From: Nicoletella semolina
Lineage (GTDB): Bacteria > Pseudomonadota > Gammaproteobacteria > Enterobacterales > Pasteurellaceae
Reading direction: 5' to 3'
Length of the DNA: 64,000 nt
NCBI RefSeq assembly: GCF_004345745.1
Contig: NZ_SLXJ01000005.1
Location: 62,001 to 126,000 of the forward strand
Shown here: in pieces, positions 20,046 through 30,514 of the stretch
How positions within the stretch are numbered: position 1 is the first letter of the stretch
How the letters are laid out: the number at the start of each line of letters is the position of its first letter
Notes under the pieces: model-generated
Told to the model about the DNA's origin: nothing
Seen by the model: only the letters and a program-made list of their open reading frames with translations
The model's database searches: none
Made by a program: the position numbers and the translations under genes

Positions 20046-22211
20046 TTAGAAGGTATACCCTGCACTTAATTTAACATTTCTACCTTTACCTTTCATCATA
20101 CTAAATGCAGGCTGGTATTCCTTATCAAAGAGATTTTCAATGGCAAAATCTAAACGTAAGTTTTTCCATTCACCTTTCAGTGGAGCATAATTCGCATTAA
20201 TCCCCACCAGCGTATAAGATGGATAAGCCATTACTGGCGTAGAATGGCGAGCATTTTCTGTTTGAGGGACACGGTCTTGTGTAGCATAGTAACTTACTTG
20301 TGTACCGACAGTAAATTTCTCAGGCACAATAGCGTAATTAAGTGAAACATTGAATTTATCTGCTGCAATATTTGCTAAGTGGGTCTGTTTGCTGCGATCT
20401 TTACCTCGTGTTTGTGCATAGCTGAAAGTTAATCCGAAACGTGATGTTTGATAACGACTTTCTACCTCAATACCACGCAAACGTGCATTTTGAACATTCT
20501 TGAATTGTGAGACATCAGAGGTATAAATTCGTGGGTCATTCGGATCGGATTTAAATACGTCTAAATTAATGAAATCCTCAACATCGTTTTGGAATAGTGT
20601 TGTTTTAAATGAAGCATTATCATCTTGGGTTAATAGGTTATCAAAATGAAGATGAGCTGCCAGTTCTTTATTTTTTGCCGTTTCAGGTTTGAGATCTGGA
20701 TTGTGGCGGAATGTATTGACAATAGAACCTGCTCTAAAATGAGTACCAGATGTAAAACGTTCTTCAACTGAAGGGGCACGATAGGCTTCGTTATAACGAG
20801 CGGTCAGATCTAGCCAAGAATTTGCATTCCAAACAAGAGAAGCAGATGGCGACCAACGGCTATCCGTGTATTTTTGCTGACTTTGTGCACTGTAGCTATC
20901 GTAACGAATACTTGGTGATAGGGTCAATTTCTCGCCTAACTTAATATGAGAAAGTAAATAAGCTCCTATCACTGTGCTGCTTGCAGTATAGCCATTTGCT
21001 CGTGCCTCTTCAGTAGTTTTACCTCGTTTAGCGATTGCTTCATCGTTGTGATAATCAATGCCGTAGGTGAAAGACACAGTGTCAAATTCGGTACTATTTT
21101 TGAGATTAATTCCAACGGTATTCAATTGAGTTAGATCGCTCGTTTGGTTTTTAATCCGTTTTTCGCTTTCTTTAGTAGCGTTTTTGAATAACGTAATCTG
21201 TGCATTGATATAGCGATTGTTAGGTGTTAAGTAATAATTAATGATGCTATTATTTTCAACGATTCTTTGATCGGTTAATGGGTTGTCATTGCCTGCTGTA
21301 GCGGAATGTCCAGCACCTGCTGAATGGTGTGGTGAGCCTCCTCCAGTGTGATGTGGCGAAGCATTGCCCTTACTGTGTGGTGTAGCTGTTCTTGAATGGC
21401 TTGAGTTTATTTTATTAGGATTGAACACTTCTTCGTTGTTTACATTCGCTGTTTGTTTGCTAAATCCTAAACGGTGAGAGAGTTCCACTCGGTTTGTGTC
21501 ATTGATTTGCCAGCCGAATTTAGCTAATCCGCCATATTGGTTAAACGCACTGTAATGAATTTTATCGCCTTTACCGACACGAATATTATCCGCATCATTG
21601 TAATAACCAGAAACTAACCAGTCCAAGCTATCCGTTGCTCCTAGTAGGGACAGTGTCGATTCAGATAAATTATTGGCAGATTGGTATCCTTGGCGAACGG
21701 CTGCGGCAAATCGCTCATTATCTTGAAGGTAATCAAAGGCATTGGCAGTACGCATTGCCACAACACCGCCTAAGGCACCACTTCCCCATAAGGTAGTCGC
21801 AGGACCTTTAATTACTTCAATCTCTTGGACTAAAGATGCTGGGATAAAGTAAGATCCTCGATGAGCAAGGTTAAAATTTTGTCTCACACCATCAATGACT
21901 TGTACGACACGATTACCACTTAAGCCACGGATAATTGGTTTTTGAGCTAAAGAAAGTGAGCCTTGCCCAACGTCAATATTGTTAAGGTGTTTAAGAGAAT
22001 CAGCAACACTTCCAGCCTGCAGGGTTTGAAGTTGTGTTTTGTTTAACTTGTCAGCACTGTTTGCGAGTTTGGCTAATTGTGTCGCATCACGAAAGGCGAC
22101 AACATTGATTTCTTCCAGCTTTGCGACATTTGAGCTAGCAAATATTGAGACTGAAAAGGTCGCTGTGGGCAAAGCGAGAAAAATAGCAGTGTATAATTTA
22201 GACAATTTCAT
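20046..22211 (-). CDS. hxuC: TonB-dependent heme receptor (HxuC-like) with His-rich insert
   Basis: Outer-membrane TonB-dependent receptor of the heme/hemoglobin family. A signal peptide is followed by the TonB box region (LEEINVVAF), the plug (VVQVIDGVRQNF, IEVIKGPATTLWGSGALGG) and a 22-strand barrel. YRAPSVEE and NPDLKPE, spaced as in the FRAP and NPNL motifs of heme receptors, are present with a His between them. About residues 269-305 form a Gly/Ser/Pro-rich insert with seven histidines, including two Pro-His-His. It is last in an operon with TpsB and TpsA, the same partners as in hxuCBA, and its 721 residues fit HxuC. The substrate (heme-hemopexin versus another heme source) is inferred. 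Confidence 0.8.
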   Translation of the reverse strand: MKLSKLYTAIFLALPTATFSVSIFASSNVAKLEEINVVAFRDATQLAKLANSADKLNKTQLQTLQAGSVADSLKHLNNIDVGQGSLSLAQKPIIRGLSGNRVVQVIDGVRQNFNLAHRGSYFIPASLVQEIEVIKGPATTLWGSGALGGVVAMRTANAFDYLQDNERFAAAVRQGYQSANNLSESTLSLLGATDSLDWLVSGYYNDADNIRVGKGDKIHYSAFNQYGGLAKFGWQINDTNRVELSHRLGFSKQTANVNNEEVFNPNKINSSHSRTATPHSKGNASPHHTGGGSPHHSAGAGHSATAGNDNPLTDQRIVENNSIINYYLTPNNRYINAQITLFKNATKESEKRIKNQTSDLTQLNTVGINLKNSTEFDTVSFTYGIDYHNDEAIAKRGKTTEEARANGYTASSTVIGAYLLSHIKLGEKLTLSPSIRYDSYSAQSQQKYTDSRWSPSASLVWNANSWLDLTARYNEAYRAPSVEERFTSGTHFRAGSIVNTFRHNPDLKPETAKNKELAAHLHFDNLLTQDDNASFKTTLFQNDVEDFINLDVFKSDPNDPRIYTSDVSQFKNVQNARLRGIEVESRYQTSRFGLTFSYAQTRGKDRSKQTHLANIAADKFNVSLNYAIVPEKFTVGTQVSYYATQDRVPQTENARHSTPVMAYPSYTLVGINANYAPLKGEWKNLRLDFAIENLFDKEYQPAFSMMKGKGRNVKLSAGYTF

Positions 22212-22288
22212 AACGATTCCTATTAATTTCGGTTAATTGATAAATTTATTGATTGAATAACGGTTTGTTGAAAATAACGAGATGTGAA

Positions 22289-25168
22289 TTATTTCACCTC
22301 GCCAACAGAGACTTTAGCATTTTGCTTATCGCCGAATGTTTGAATAGTACAATTGTCATTTTCACAAATCTCAAGACTGGTACCCTCTTTAGCTGTAAGA
22401 TTATCGACCAGTTGATTTGGCATATTTAAACGCTGATTACTTTCAGGCAGCACAGTCTGAGTACTTGAGAGGTTTGTTGAGTGAATGCCTTTAATACTAT
22501 CTAATAAACGAGCAGCTTGGCGTTCACTTACTTGATTGATGTTATTTCCTTTTAAAGGAACATTGAATTCATTCAGTGATTTACCCAGTCCTTCACGAGA
22601 GTGTTCAAAATAGGTAAATTTCCCACCTTCGACTTTTAGCCTTGTTCCTGCATTGTTGATGTATGCCACACCGCCATTTGGGGCAAGAGCGGTTACATCG
22701 ATATTGTTTAATGTTGTTTGTGTATCAGCGGTATCGCCAATGCCAATCGCCACATTACGCACATTAATATCAACATCTTCTTCTAACCAAGCAGGCTTCG
22801 CTCCTGTTGTGATTGCCGTAATTTTTAGGTCTTTTTCGCTACTTTCGCCTTTTAAGGTTGAGTTACCTTCTGTATGCATAGCGTAGCCTTCGTGAGTTTT
22901 AGTAAAAATCGAACCATTTTTACCAATCATATTCCCAACAAAATAGAATCCAGCAACACCGCCCCCCTCATTTGCACGAGGAGATACCCCGTTTTTCTCT
23001 GCTCCTTCAATGTGAATATGCGAATTATCAAGACGTGCATTTTCAGCATTTATGCCCACTTTATTTATAGCCAATGCAAAGGTATCGAAGGATAAATTTC
23101 TGTCGAAATAGACGTTGAGCTTACTATTTTCAAGATTGACGTTTTTCGCCATCAAATGGATAAATCCATCATGAGTTGTAATATTGCTGTTGCGAATATT
23201 GATAGCGGTGTCTAAGTGAGTCCGTTTTTCTTGCACTGTCCACATATCAAATACATCACTAAATTCACGTCCTAAACCGACATCAACTGCTTTGCTATAT
23301 TTCCATCTACGTCTAGGATTATCTTTATCCGTGCGATTAATACGTTCATCAAGGTTTTTAAAACCATATTCCCAATGTGGTGTTTTTCTATAGAGACGAG
23401 TGTTACCGCCGTGCACATAAAGGTTCATCACGCCATTGTGTTGTACATTATCAATATTAAAACGTCCAAATCCGCCAGCAACAACAAAATCACCGATATT
23501 TTCTAACTGAGTATTGCGGAGATTAATATCAAAGTAACTGCGTTGTTCATCTTCGATGTGTGCTTCTTTATCAATGTAATAAGCGGGCTTCCCTGTACGA
23601 GCGGCCACAAAAGAACCGCCACCTAAATTTATTCGAGGGCTGGTAATATGAATTGTTTGATCAATCTGTTGAGGCTTACGAGTGTTAAAGTCAGTTTGTT
23701 GTATCCCAATATTCAAGCGGTTAGTTGGCGATAAAATATTGCCAGAAATATCGACTTTATTAGCTGCAAAAATTTTTAAATAACTGTCCGCTTGTTTGAA
23801 TGAATTTAACTGGATATCATCGGTAATATTGAGTTTACCGAAATAGATAGGATCACTATCTGTATTTGGCTCATTTAATGCTAACGTAACTTTTCCACTT
23901 GAATTTAACATAGACGATAACGCACTATTTTGGATAAAATGACCTGTATTTCCCCCTGTTTTACCCACAGTTAAATCGCCTTTTAGACGGATTTCAAACT
24001 CATTAGTTTGTGTGCCGAACTCATCTTTGTAGTAAAGATTGGAATTATCACGCTCAAACTCACCGCTAACAGCAAGTTTTTTATCTACGTCAAAGGTGGT
24101 TTTTTTCGCTGTGATTTTAGAGCCTTTTTCGGAATGTAATCTAAGGCTTTTCTCACCTCGTTTTTCAGGTGAAGAAAATTTTAATTCGGTTTCCGCTTTA
24201 ATATCGCTTTTTATACCCAAATGAATGTTATTAGCAGAAAGGGTAATTTTTCCAGAATTCTTCGAGATTTCAGTGGCTTGGAGTAGCCCATTGTTATTGA
24301 TGGCATTGCTTAATGCTGCCTCTTTGCCTTTGGCGGTTAATTCAATATAGCCATTTTCAGTGATAATCGCTCCATTATTACGCACAATGCCAGCTAGCGT
24401 ATTGGCATCAAGATCAACACTCACATAAGAATCATTGAGCTCCAATGTAAAACTTTCTCCAGATGCCAAAATCGCTTGAGCTAAAGTTTCTGTAGTAATT
24501 TGTTTTTCAACTTCGTTGTATTTAGGGTTTTTACCTGTCCAACCACTCCAGTAATCCTCATAGCAGTCATCATAACAACGTTTTTCTTTGACGGTTTCTG
24601 TTTTGCTGTAATGTTTCGCATTAATTTCACCATTATTTTCAACATTATCACCAACCAATACTACAAAACCATTTTTGCCGTTTACCGTAATTTTACCGTT
24701 ATTTACGATTTTTCCTTCCATTTTGACATTCGTGTGTTTAACACGATTGAATTTTAGATTGTCTTCTTTTAAATTCTCAATTGAGGTAAGTTCTTTCGTA
24801 GTAGCAAGCAATGCACCAACATTGACTTGAGCATCTTTACCAAAAATAACGCCATTTGGATTAGATAAAAACACACGCCCATTGGCAGATAATTTTCCTT
24901 GAATCTCGCTGGCATTACCACTGTGTACACGGTTGTAAGCAACCGCAGTATCGCTGGGTTGTTTAAATTCTACGCTGTTATTTTTACCAATATCGAAGCT
25001 GTCCCAATCAATACTGATATGGGTTGAGGTTTGATTGATGGTAAGATTATCAGCTTGGGTTGAGATCGTTGCGTCGCCTAATTTTACTGTGCCATTTTGA
25101 GGGAGGAGTTTTGCATTAGTATAGCTTGCTGCAAATATTGCTAGGGTAATGATATTCAGTTTATTCAT
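22289..25168 (-). CDS. hxuA: TpsA exoprotein, HxuA-like heme/hemopexin-binding candidate
   Basis: Secreted partner of a two-partner secretion system. A signal peptide is followed by the N-terminal TPS domain with the filamentous-hemagglutinin motif VFLSNPNGVIFGK and further Asn-Gly repeats, then a long beta-helix (959 residues, close to HxuA). Near the C-terminus two cysteines spaced by four residues (EICENDNCT) recall the Cys pair that tethers HMW/HxuA-type proteins to the cell. A second Cys pair (RCYDDCYED) lies in the TPS domain. It starts 15 bp after the TpsB stop and 77 bp before the receptor. The heme-hemopexin role is inferred from context; no heme ligand can be assigned. Confidence 0.75.
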   Translation of the reverse strand: MNKLNIITLAIFAASYTNAKLLPQNGTVKLGDATISTQADNLTINQTSTHISIDWDSFDIGKNNSVEFKQPSDTAVAYNRVHSGNASEIQGKLSANGRVFLSNPNGVIFGKDAQVNVGALLATTKELTSIENLKEDNLKFNRVKHTNVKMEGKIVNNGKITVNGKNGFVVLVGDNVENNGEINAKHYSKTETVKEKRCYDDCYEDYWSGWTGKNPKYNEVEKQITTETLAQAILASGESFTLELNDSYVSVDLDANTLAGIVRNNGAIITENGYIELTAKGKEAALSNAINNNGLLQATEISKNSGKITLSANNIHLGIKSDIKAETELKFSSPEKRGEKSLRLHSEKGSKITAKKTTFDVDKKLAVSGEFERDNSNLYYKDEFGTQTNEFEIRLKGDLTVGKTGGNTGHFIQNSALSSMLNSSGKVTLALNEPNTDSDPIYFGKLNITDDIQLNSFKQADSYLKIFAANKVDISGNILSPTNRLNIGIQQTDFNTRKPQQIDQTIHITSPRINLGGGSFVAARTGKPAYYIDKEAHIEDEQRSYFDINLRNTQLENIGDFVVAGGFGRFNIDNVQHNGVMNLYVHGGNTRLYRKTPHWEYGFKNLDERINRTDKDNPRRRWKYSKAVDVGLGREFSDVFDMWTVQEKRTHLDTAINIRNSNITTHDGFIHLMAKNVNLENSKLNVYFDRNLSFDTFALAINKVGINAENARLDNSHIHIEGAEKNGVSPRANEGGGVAGFYFVGNMIGKNGSIFTKTHEGYAMHTEGNSTLKGESSEKDLKITAITTGAKPAWLEEDVDINVRNVAIGIGDTADTQTTLNNIDVTALAPNGGVAYINNAGTRLKVEGGKFTYFEHSREGLGKSLNEFNVPLKGNNINQVSERQAARLLDSIKGIHSTNLSSTQTVLPESNQRLNMPNQLVDNLTAKEGTSLEICENDNCTIQTFGDKQNAKVSVGEVK

Positions 25169-25183
25169 TTTTTTCTCTCCTAA

Positions 25184-26866
25184 TTAAAAGGTTTTAACTG
25201 CATTGAGCCAAAAGAGATTGCTGTCTTTTGTTACAAATTTTTTCTCTAATGGCTTTGCCCAAGTAACATTTAAAGCGTAATTGTTCGGGGCATTGAGAGA
25301 AAGAGCGATACCTGCACTTTGTAACGTAACATTATTCGTAGTGAGTTTTTCAAATACTTGAGGGCGTTTATAGTAGCGACCGAAAGCATAATCATAAAAC
25401 ACGGAATTGCTTAAGATACTTGAGGAGAATACGGCAAGTTGATGCTTGAGTTCCGCTTGGAAAATATGTCCTTCATCAACAGAAACAGCTCCTGTTGCAT
25501 AGCCCCGAACTGCTGATAAGCCACCAAGTGATAATTTTTGTGAACTATCCAAATTTGTATCGCTAAACTGACCGTTTGCAGAGAGTGAGAATGAGAGATT
25601 TTGGGGTAAGGTTTGCTCGTGAGAAAATGTATAGTTTACTAAGCTAAATTTCTTATTCGGTTTAAAATCTTCAGCAAGGTTATGTTTACGTTCATTACTT
25701 TTGTTATTTTCACGTCCCAGCACGACATTAAAGCCAAAATAGCTCACACCATTTTTAACGCTATTCCAAGCACCATTAAAACCGAGATTGAGCATATTGA
25801 TATGGCGTGTTTGTTTGAGATTCACCGCTTTTTGTTCATCAATAAGTTGCTGGTGATTAAAAGCAAGTTTAGTATTTAAACGCAGATCTGTGGTGCGTAT
25901 CGTTGGGTGAGAAAAATAAGCTCCTAGTGTATTTGCTTTACCTTTTGCATCAAGCGGTCTGAAACTGCCCGCTAATTTGTAATTGAGGTGGCTGACATTA
26001 ACACCAAGACGTGTGCCATATCCATCAATTAATTGAGAATAATCTAAGCGAATATTTTTTAATCCTGCTGTATTTGAACTGAGTGCATCAAGTTTTAGCT
26101 CATCGCCAAAGCCAAGAAAATTGTGAGATTTTATGCCTGTATGGAAGCGATAACGCCCTGTGCTAGATGTGCCAAGATTATCTGCAGCAAGATATCCGCT
26201 AAATCGTTTATGGTTTTGTAAATTAACTTGTAAATCTGTTTTTCCTGCTTGTGGGCTTGCTCTTAATTTCAGATCAGATTTCACGCCAGCAATATCATTT
26301 AATTGTAGAGCAAATTTTTCAAGTTCATCTTTGTAAACAAAGGATCGACTTGCAACAGTGGTATTGGCAAGGCGAGTAACAAACTGATCTTTTAACGCAC
26401 TTTGATTATTGATACTGATTTTGCCTAATTCACCTTTGAGAAGCTTGATGGTAACAATTCCATTTTCAATCTCTTGAGGCGGAAGAATGGCACGGGCAAT
26501 GAGATAATTTTGGTGGCGATAATACTGGGTGATGGCGTGAGTTAATTTTTCTAAATCATTTAACCTAACAGGTTTATTTAAATAGTGTTGAGTAATTTGA
26601 GAAATATCATCATTTAGAGGTTGATCATCTAGACTAACTAGGTGAATGCCTGTTAGTTTAAAAGAAAAAGTGTGTTGTTTATTTGTGTATTGACGAGTTG
26701 CTTGCAAAGGGAATAGCTCGCCAGAGGGTTTCTGTTTAGGGAGAGAATGTTCAGGATAAATTTGCTTATTCAGCGATCCTGCATTGGGTGTATTGGCAGC
26801 TACAAGTGGTGAGGTGCCGATTAAAGTGAGCAAAGCAAGTGTGGTACGATTATAACAATTCTTCAT
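25184..26866 (-). CDS. hxuB: TpsB outer-membrane transporter (HxuB/ShlB family)
   Basis: Omp85-type two-partner secretion pore that exports the TpsA encoded next to it. A signal peptide ending near LVAA is followed by two POTRA-like domains (about residues 65-220, with YYRHQNYLIARAILPPQEIENG) and a 16-strand barrel containing SLGGLSAVRGYATGAVSVDEG, the VRGY motif of the L6 loop. The length (560) fits HxuB. It is the first gene of the operon, directly after the Fur-controlled promoter. Confidence 0.85.
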   Translation of the reverse strand: MKNCYNRTTLALLTLIGTSPLVAANTPNAGSLNKQIYPEHSLPKQKPSGELFPLQATRQYTNKQHTFSFKLTGIHLVSLDDQPLNDDISQITQHYLNKPVRLNDLEKLTHAITQYYRHQNYLIARAILPPQEIENGIVTIKLLKGELGKISINNQSALKDQFVTRLANTTVASRSFVYKDELEKFALQLNDIAGVKSDLKLRASPQAGKTDLQVNLQNHKRFSGYLAADNLGTSSTGRYRFHTGIKSHNFLGFGDELKLDALSSNTAGLKNIRLDYSQLIDGYGTRLGVNVSHLNYKLAGSFRPLDAKGKANTLGAYFSHPTIRTTDLRLNTKLAFNHQQLIDEQKAVNLKQTRHINMLNLGFNGAWNSVKNGVSYFGFNVVLGRENNKSNERKHNLAEDFKPNKKFSLVNYTFSHEQTLPQNLSFSLSANGQFSDTNLDSSQKLSLGGLSAVRGYATGAVSVDEGHIFQAELKHQLAVFSSSILSNSVFYDYAFGRYYKRPQVFEKLTTNNVTLQSAGIALSLNAPNNYALNVTWAKPLEKKFVTKDSNLFWLNAVKTF

Positions 26867-26932
26867 TATTTATCCTTCAATGTAATTGGGCAGACAAACC
26901 TAGATGGAAGCAATGCCATCTGAAATTGCCGA

Positions 26933-26979
26933 AATATACCCTAATCTTTGATGAAGATCAATAAATGAAAATCATTATT
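26933..26979 (-). promoter_or_regulatory. hxu operon promoter with adjoining Fur box
   Basis: On the minus strand TTGATC (complement of 26956-26961) is followed after exactly 17 nt by TATATT (complement of 26933-26938). A Fur-like site at 26961-26979 reads ATAAATGAAAATCATTATT and matches 14 of 19 positions of GATAATGATAATCATTATC; it overlaps the outer edge of the -35. Iron-replete repression of the three downstream genes is inferred. Confidence 0.72.
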
Positions 26980-27023
26980 ATTTTCTTTTATGTTTATTTT
27001 ACCTATTTTATTCTACAATATGT

Positions 27024-27047
27024 ACTCCCTCCGTTTATAGAGGGAGT
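27024..27047 (-). terminator. Stem-loop after purH
   Basis: ACTCCCTC pairs perfectly with GAGGGAGT around 8 nt. It lies 44 bp past the purH stop. There is no clean T run on the purH side (TACATATTGT), so it may be a 3' processing hairpin or a copy of a repeat. A similar CTCCCT/AGGGAG hairpin is at 39286-39310. Confidence 0.35.
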
Positions 27048-27090
27048 TGCTTATAGGCTGAAGATGGAAGGAACTAAAAGAGAGGATAAA

Positions 27091-28689
27091 TCAATGGCGG
27101 AAATGACGAACGCCAGTTAATACCATTGCCATTTTATGTTCATTTGCAGCATCAATGACTTCCTGATCTCGCATTGAGCCACCAGGGTGAATGACGCAAG
27201 TGATGCCAATTTTTGCGGCTGCATCTATTCCATCACGGAATGGAAAAAAAGCATCGGATGCCATTACGCAACCTGCAACTTGTAACCCTTCATCTTCGGC
27301 TTTAATACCTGCAATTTTGGCGGAATAAACTCGGCTCATTTGTCCTGCTCCAATACCAATCGTCTGTTTATTTTTGGCATAAACGATAGCATTCGATTTG
27401 ACATATTTTGCGACTTTCCAACAGAACAATAGATCTTCAAGCTCTGCTTTACTTGGTTTACGCTCGGATACGACTTGTAAATCCTCTGGAGAAATCATTT
27501 TCTGATCTGCGTCTTGAACCAATAATCCGCCACTGACCCGTTTAAAATCAAGGCGTTGCTGAGTTGTATGTAATTCGCCACATTCTAGTATGCGCACATT
27601 TTTCTTTTTCGCTAAAATGACACGAGCCTCTTCAGAGACTTTTGGAGCAATAATTACTTCAACAAATTGACGTTCAATAATAGCGTGTGCGGTATCTGCT
27701 TGCAGTTCTCGATTAAAGGCAATGATTCCACCAAATGCAGAAGTCGGATCGGTTTGATAAGCTCGTTCATAGGCTTCAAGGCTATTTTCACCTAATGCAA
27801 CACCACAAGGATTAGCGTGTTTTACAATCACACAAGCAGGTTCTGAAAATTCTTTGACACATTCTAAAGCCGCATCGCTATCTGCGATATTGTTGTAAGA
27901 AAGTGATTTACCTTGTAACTGGATAGCAGTTGCAATGCTGGCCTCAGTTTGTTCTTGTTCAATATAAAAGGCTGCATTTTGATGGCTATTTTCGCCATAA
28001 CGCATTGTTTGTTTGCGGATAAAGTTTAGGTTGAGTGTGCGAGGAAATTGTCCACAATGTTGCGAAATATCTTCTTCTGCACTAGCAAGATAAGGCGGTA
28101 CTTTTTGTCCGAAATAGTTGGCAATCATTGCATCGTATTGTGCAGTATGTTCAAAGGCTTTGATCGCAAGGTTGAAACGAGTATCAAGAGAGAGGCTGTT
28201 TTGATGCTGATCCATTTCAGCGAGAACAGCATTAAAATCATCATTATTGACAATAATGGCAACATCTTTATGATTTTTCGCCGCAGAACGCACCATTGTC
28301 GGTCCACCAATATCAATATTTTCTATCGCTTTTTCCAAGGTACAGTCAGGGCGAGTAACCGTTTGTTTGAATGGATAAAGATTGACAACAACCATATCAA
28401 TGTTTTCAATGCCGTGCTGTGTCATCACTTCATCATCAATGCCTCTTCGACCAAGAATGCCGCCGTGAACTTTAGGGTGTAGCGTTTTTACTCGTCCGTC
28501 CATCATTTCAGGAAATCCTGTATAATCAGACACTTCGATCACATTTAAGCCATTTTCAGCCAGTAATTTAGCCGTACCGCCTGTTGAAAGTAATTTTATT
28601 CCTCGCTGGGCTAATCCCTGAGCAAATTCTATAATCCCTGTTTTGTCAGAAACACTCAGTAATGCTTGCTGGATAGGACGATTAGTCAT
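27091..28689 (-). CDS. purH: Bifunctional AICAR transformylase / IMP cyclohydrolase
   Basis: Catalyses the last two steps of IMP synthesis. The N-terminal MGS-like cyclohydrolase domain has [11 protein letters not shown] and [15 protein letters not shown]. The C-terminal transformylase domain has the substrate Lys-His pair in [14 protein letters not shown] and [15 protein letters not shown] near the end. 532 residues is the usual length. A PurR operator lies in its promoter. purD is not next to it. Confidence 0.96.
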   Translation of the reverse strand: MTNRPIQQALLSVSDKTGIIEFAQGLAQRGIKLLSTGGTAKLLAENGLNVIEVSDYTGFPEMMDGRVKTLHPKVHGGILGRRGIDDEVMTQHGIENIDMVVVNLYPFKQTVTRPDCTLEKAIENIDIGGPTMVRSAAKNHKDVAIIVNNDDFNAVLAEMDQHQNSLSLDTRFNLAIKAFEHTAQYDAMIANYFGQKVPPYLASAEEDISQHCGQFPRTLNLNFIRKQTMRYGENSHQNAAFYIEQEQTEASIATAIQLQGKSLSYNNIADSDAALECVKEFSEPACVIVKHANPCGVALGENSLEAYERAYQTDPTSAFGGIIAFNRELQADTAHAIIERQFVEVIIAPKVSEEARVILAKKKNVRILECGELHTTQQRLDFKRVSGGLLVQDADQKMISPEDLQVVSERKPSKAELEDLLFCWKVAKYVKSNAIVYAKNKQTIGIGAGQMSRVYSAKIAGIKAEDEGLQVAGCVMASDAFFPFRDGIDAAAKIGITCVIHPGGSMRDQEVIDAANEHKMAMVLTGVRHFRH

Positions 28690-28739
28690 TTCATTTTTCC
28701 TTAGTGATTTTAAAATAGTTATAAATACGAAACCGAAAA

Positions 28740-28761
28740 ATTATAACGCAAACGGTTGCTA
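28740..28761 (-). promoter_or_regulatory. purH promoter -10 and PurR operator
   Basis: ACGCAAACGGTTGCTA at 28746-28761 matches 13 of 16 bases of the PurR consensus ACGCAAACGTTTGCGT. Immediately downstream, in purH's direction, is a TATAAT (complement of 28740-28745). The operator therefore fills the -35 to -10 spacer, a classic repression position. No good -35 hexamer is visible. Confidence 0.78.
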
Positions 28762-29288
28762 AAAGCTATTTTTGCCATTTTGTGTGAACGTTCATTTATA
28801 TGTTTATTCTTGAGCTAATCTACATGCCAAAATAATTTGTACCTCTCAGTAGCTTTGCTATGCCATCGAATGGCTTTGTAGCCGCCAATTGGAAAATTCG
28901 CTCCAAAGACCAGCTAGACGACAACATTTGCATCACGGATAATGCTGACAAAATCTGTAATGTAACGCATTCTTATGGTGAATGAGTTTATGAGATGTGT
29001 AAATAGTTGGAAAAAGAATTAAGAGAAGGATTCGTGTGTTTGTAAAAAGTGACGTATAGCAATATCACAATAAACTCAAGCAAGGAATGTGGGCAGAAAA
29101 TAACCTCGAAGAAAAGAGAAAGTATCCCTTTGAAGACACTTTGTTACAAAATAGGCATATTTCAATATAGGTCACCTATTGGAATACATAAATAAGGTTG
29201 AAACCTACGGTACATTTACGGAACTCTCGCTAAATCAATTCGATTGAACCTTGCTGCTTAGCAAACTAGTAATTAATTTAAAGAAAAA
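28762..29288. other. Gene-free stretch with possible gene relics
   Basis: About 530 bp between purH and the tRNA-Arg gene. On the plus strand a 41-codon open frame from ATG 28860 has protein-like composition (it contains NICITDNADKICNVTHSYGE) and stops abruptly. A second short in-frame stretch further right reads EEKRKYPFEDTLLQNRHISI before a stop. Neither is recognisable. They could be remains of a decayed gene beside the tRNAs, but chance is not excluded. Confidence 0.3.
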
Positions 29289-29365
<77 letters not shown>

Positions 29366-29383
29366 AATTAATATGAATAAAGA

Positions 29384-29460
29384 TGGTCGGCGAGATAGGA
29401 TTTGAACCTACGACCCACTGGTCCCAAACCAGTTGCGCTACCAAGCTGCGCTACTCGCCG
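29384..29460 (-). tRNA. tRNA-Pro (anticodon TGG)
   Basis: 77-nt cloverleaf with a CGGCGAG acceptor stem, GGTTCAAATCC T arm and encoded CCA. The anticodon loop TTTGGGA gives TGG. It lies 18 bp upstream of the tRNA-Arg gene on the same strand, so the two are probably cut from one precursor. Confidence 0.95.
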
Positions 29461-29598
29461 TAAAAGATTAAGACTTGAGCATTATAGTTTTTTTCCATTT
29501 TTCGTCAATGAAATTATGGCTAATAATATATTAAATGAATGTTCTTTGAACATAATTGAATTGTTGCTTATCAAAATGTAATTTTTTTGCGAAAATAG

Positions 29599-29614
29599 AC
29601 GCAATCGTTTTCTT
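29599..29614 (+). promoter_or_regulatory. PurR-like site upstream of folD
   Basis: ACGCAATCGTTTTCTT matches 13 of 16 positions of the PurR consensus but is asymmetric, the right half being poor. It lies 33 bp before the folD start. FolD supplies the formyl-folate used by PurH, so joint control would make sense, but this is inference. Confidence 0.4.
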
Positions 29615-29646
29615 AGCTTTTATTATCGGTCTTACAGGAGAATTTA

Positions 29647-30507
29647 ATGGCAGCTCAAATTATTTCAGGTGTTTTGCTTGCTAATCAAATTAAAACGCAA
29701 ATTGCGGAGCAAATTGCCTTTTTCGTTCAACAAGGGCATCGAGCCCCAGGATTAGCTGTTATTTTGTTAGGAACAGATCCTGCTTCTCAGGTGTATGTTA
29801 ATAGTAAGCGTAAAACTTGTGCGGAAATCGGTATTCAATCTCAATCTTATGATTTGCCAGCAGAAACTACAGAAACGGAATTGTTAGCTTTAATTGATAA
29901 ACTCAATAATGATGAGAAGGTTGATGGTATTTTGGTACAGCTGCCTCTGCCTAATCAAATTGATGCGATAAAAGTGATTGAAGCTATTTTACCGTCTAAA
30001 GATGTTGATGGTTTTCACCCTTACAATGTGGGGCGATTATGTCAGCGTATTCCAACTTTACGAGCATGTACCCCTTATGGTGTGATGAGGTTGTTAGAAC
30101 AATCTAAGGTAAAATTACAAGGGAAACACGCCGTAATTGTGGGAGCATCTAACATCGTTGGCAGACCGATGTCATTAGAACTATTATTAGCAGGCTGCAC
30201 GGTTACCATTACACATCGTTTTACCCAAGATCTTGCCCTACATATTTCTCAGGCAGATATTGTTGTAGTGGCGGTAGGTAAGCCACATTTTATTCAGGGT
30301 GAATGGATAAAAGAAGGTGCAATAGTGATTGATGTTGGGATTAATCGTCTTGAAGATGGTCGCTTGGTTGGTGATGTGGAGTTTGATAAGGCTGCTTCAA
30401 AAGCGAGTTTTATTACGCCTGTACCAGGGGGAGTTGGTCCAATGACGGTCGCAATGTTAATGCAAAATACGCTACAAACTTATTTAGAGCATATCGGATA
30501 TAATTAA
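29647..30507 (+). CDS. folD: Methylenetetrahydrofolate dehydrogenase / cyclohydrolase FolD
   Basis: Bifunctional cytosolic enzyme that interconverts methylene-, methenyl- and 10-formyl-tetrahydrofolate with NADP. The catalytic Lys lies in [39 protein letters not shown] (dinucleotide binding) and the C-terminal [15 protein letters not shown] are all present. The length is normal (286). ATG 29647 follows a CAGGAGA ribosome-binding site. Confidence 0.96.
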   Translation: MAAQIISGVLLANQIKTQIAEQIAFFVQQGHRAPGLAVILLGTDPASQVYVNSKRKTCAEIGIQSQSYDLPAETTETELLALIDKLNNDEKVDGILVQLPLPNQIDAIKVIEAILPSKDVDGFHPYNVGRLCQRIPTLRACTPYGVMRLLEQSKVKLQGKHAVIVGASNIVGRPMSLELLLAGCTVTITHRFTQDLALHISQADIVVVAVGKPHFIQGEWIKEGAIVIDVGINRLEDGRLVGDVEFDKAASKASFITPVPGGVGPMTVAMLMQNTLQTYLEHIGYN

Positions 30508-30514
30508 GTCTTTA

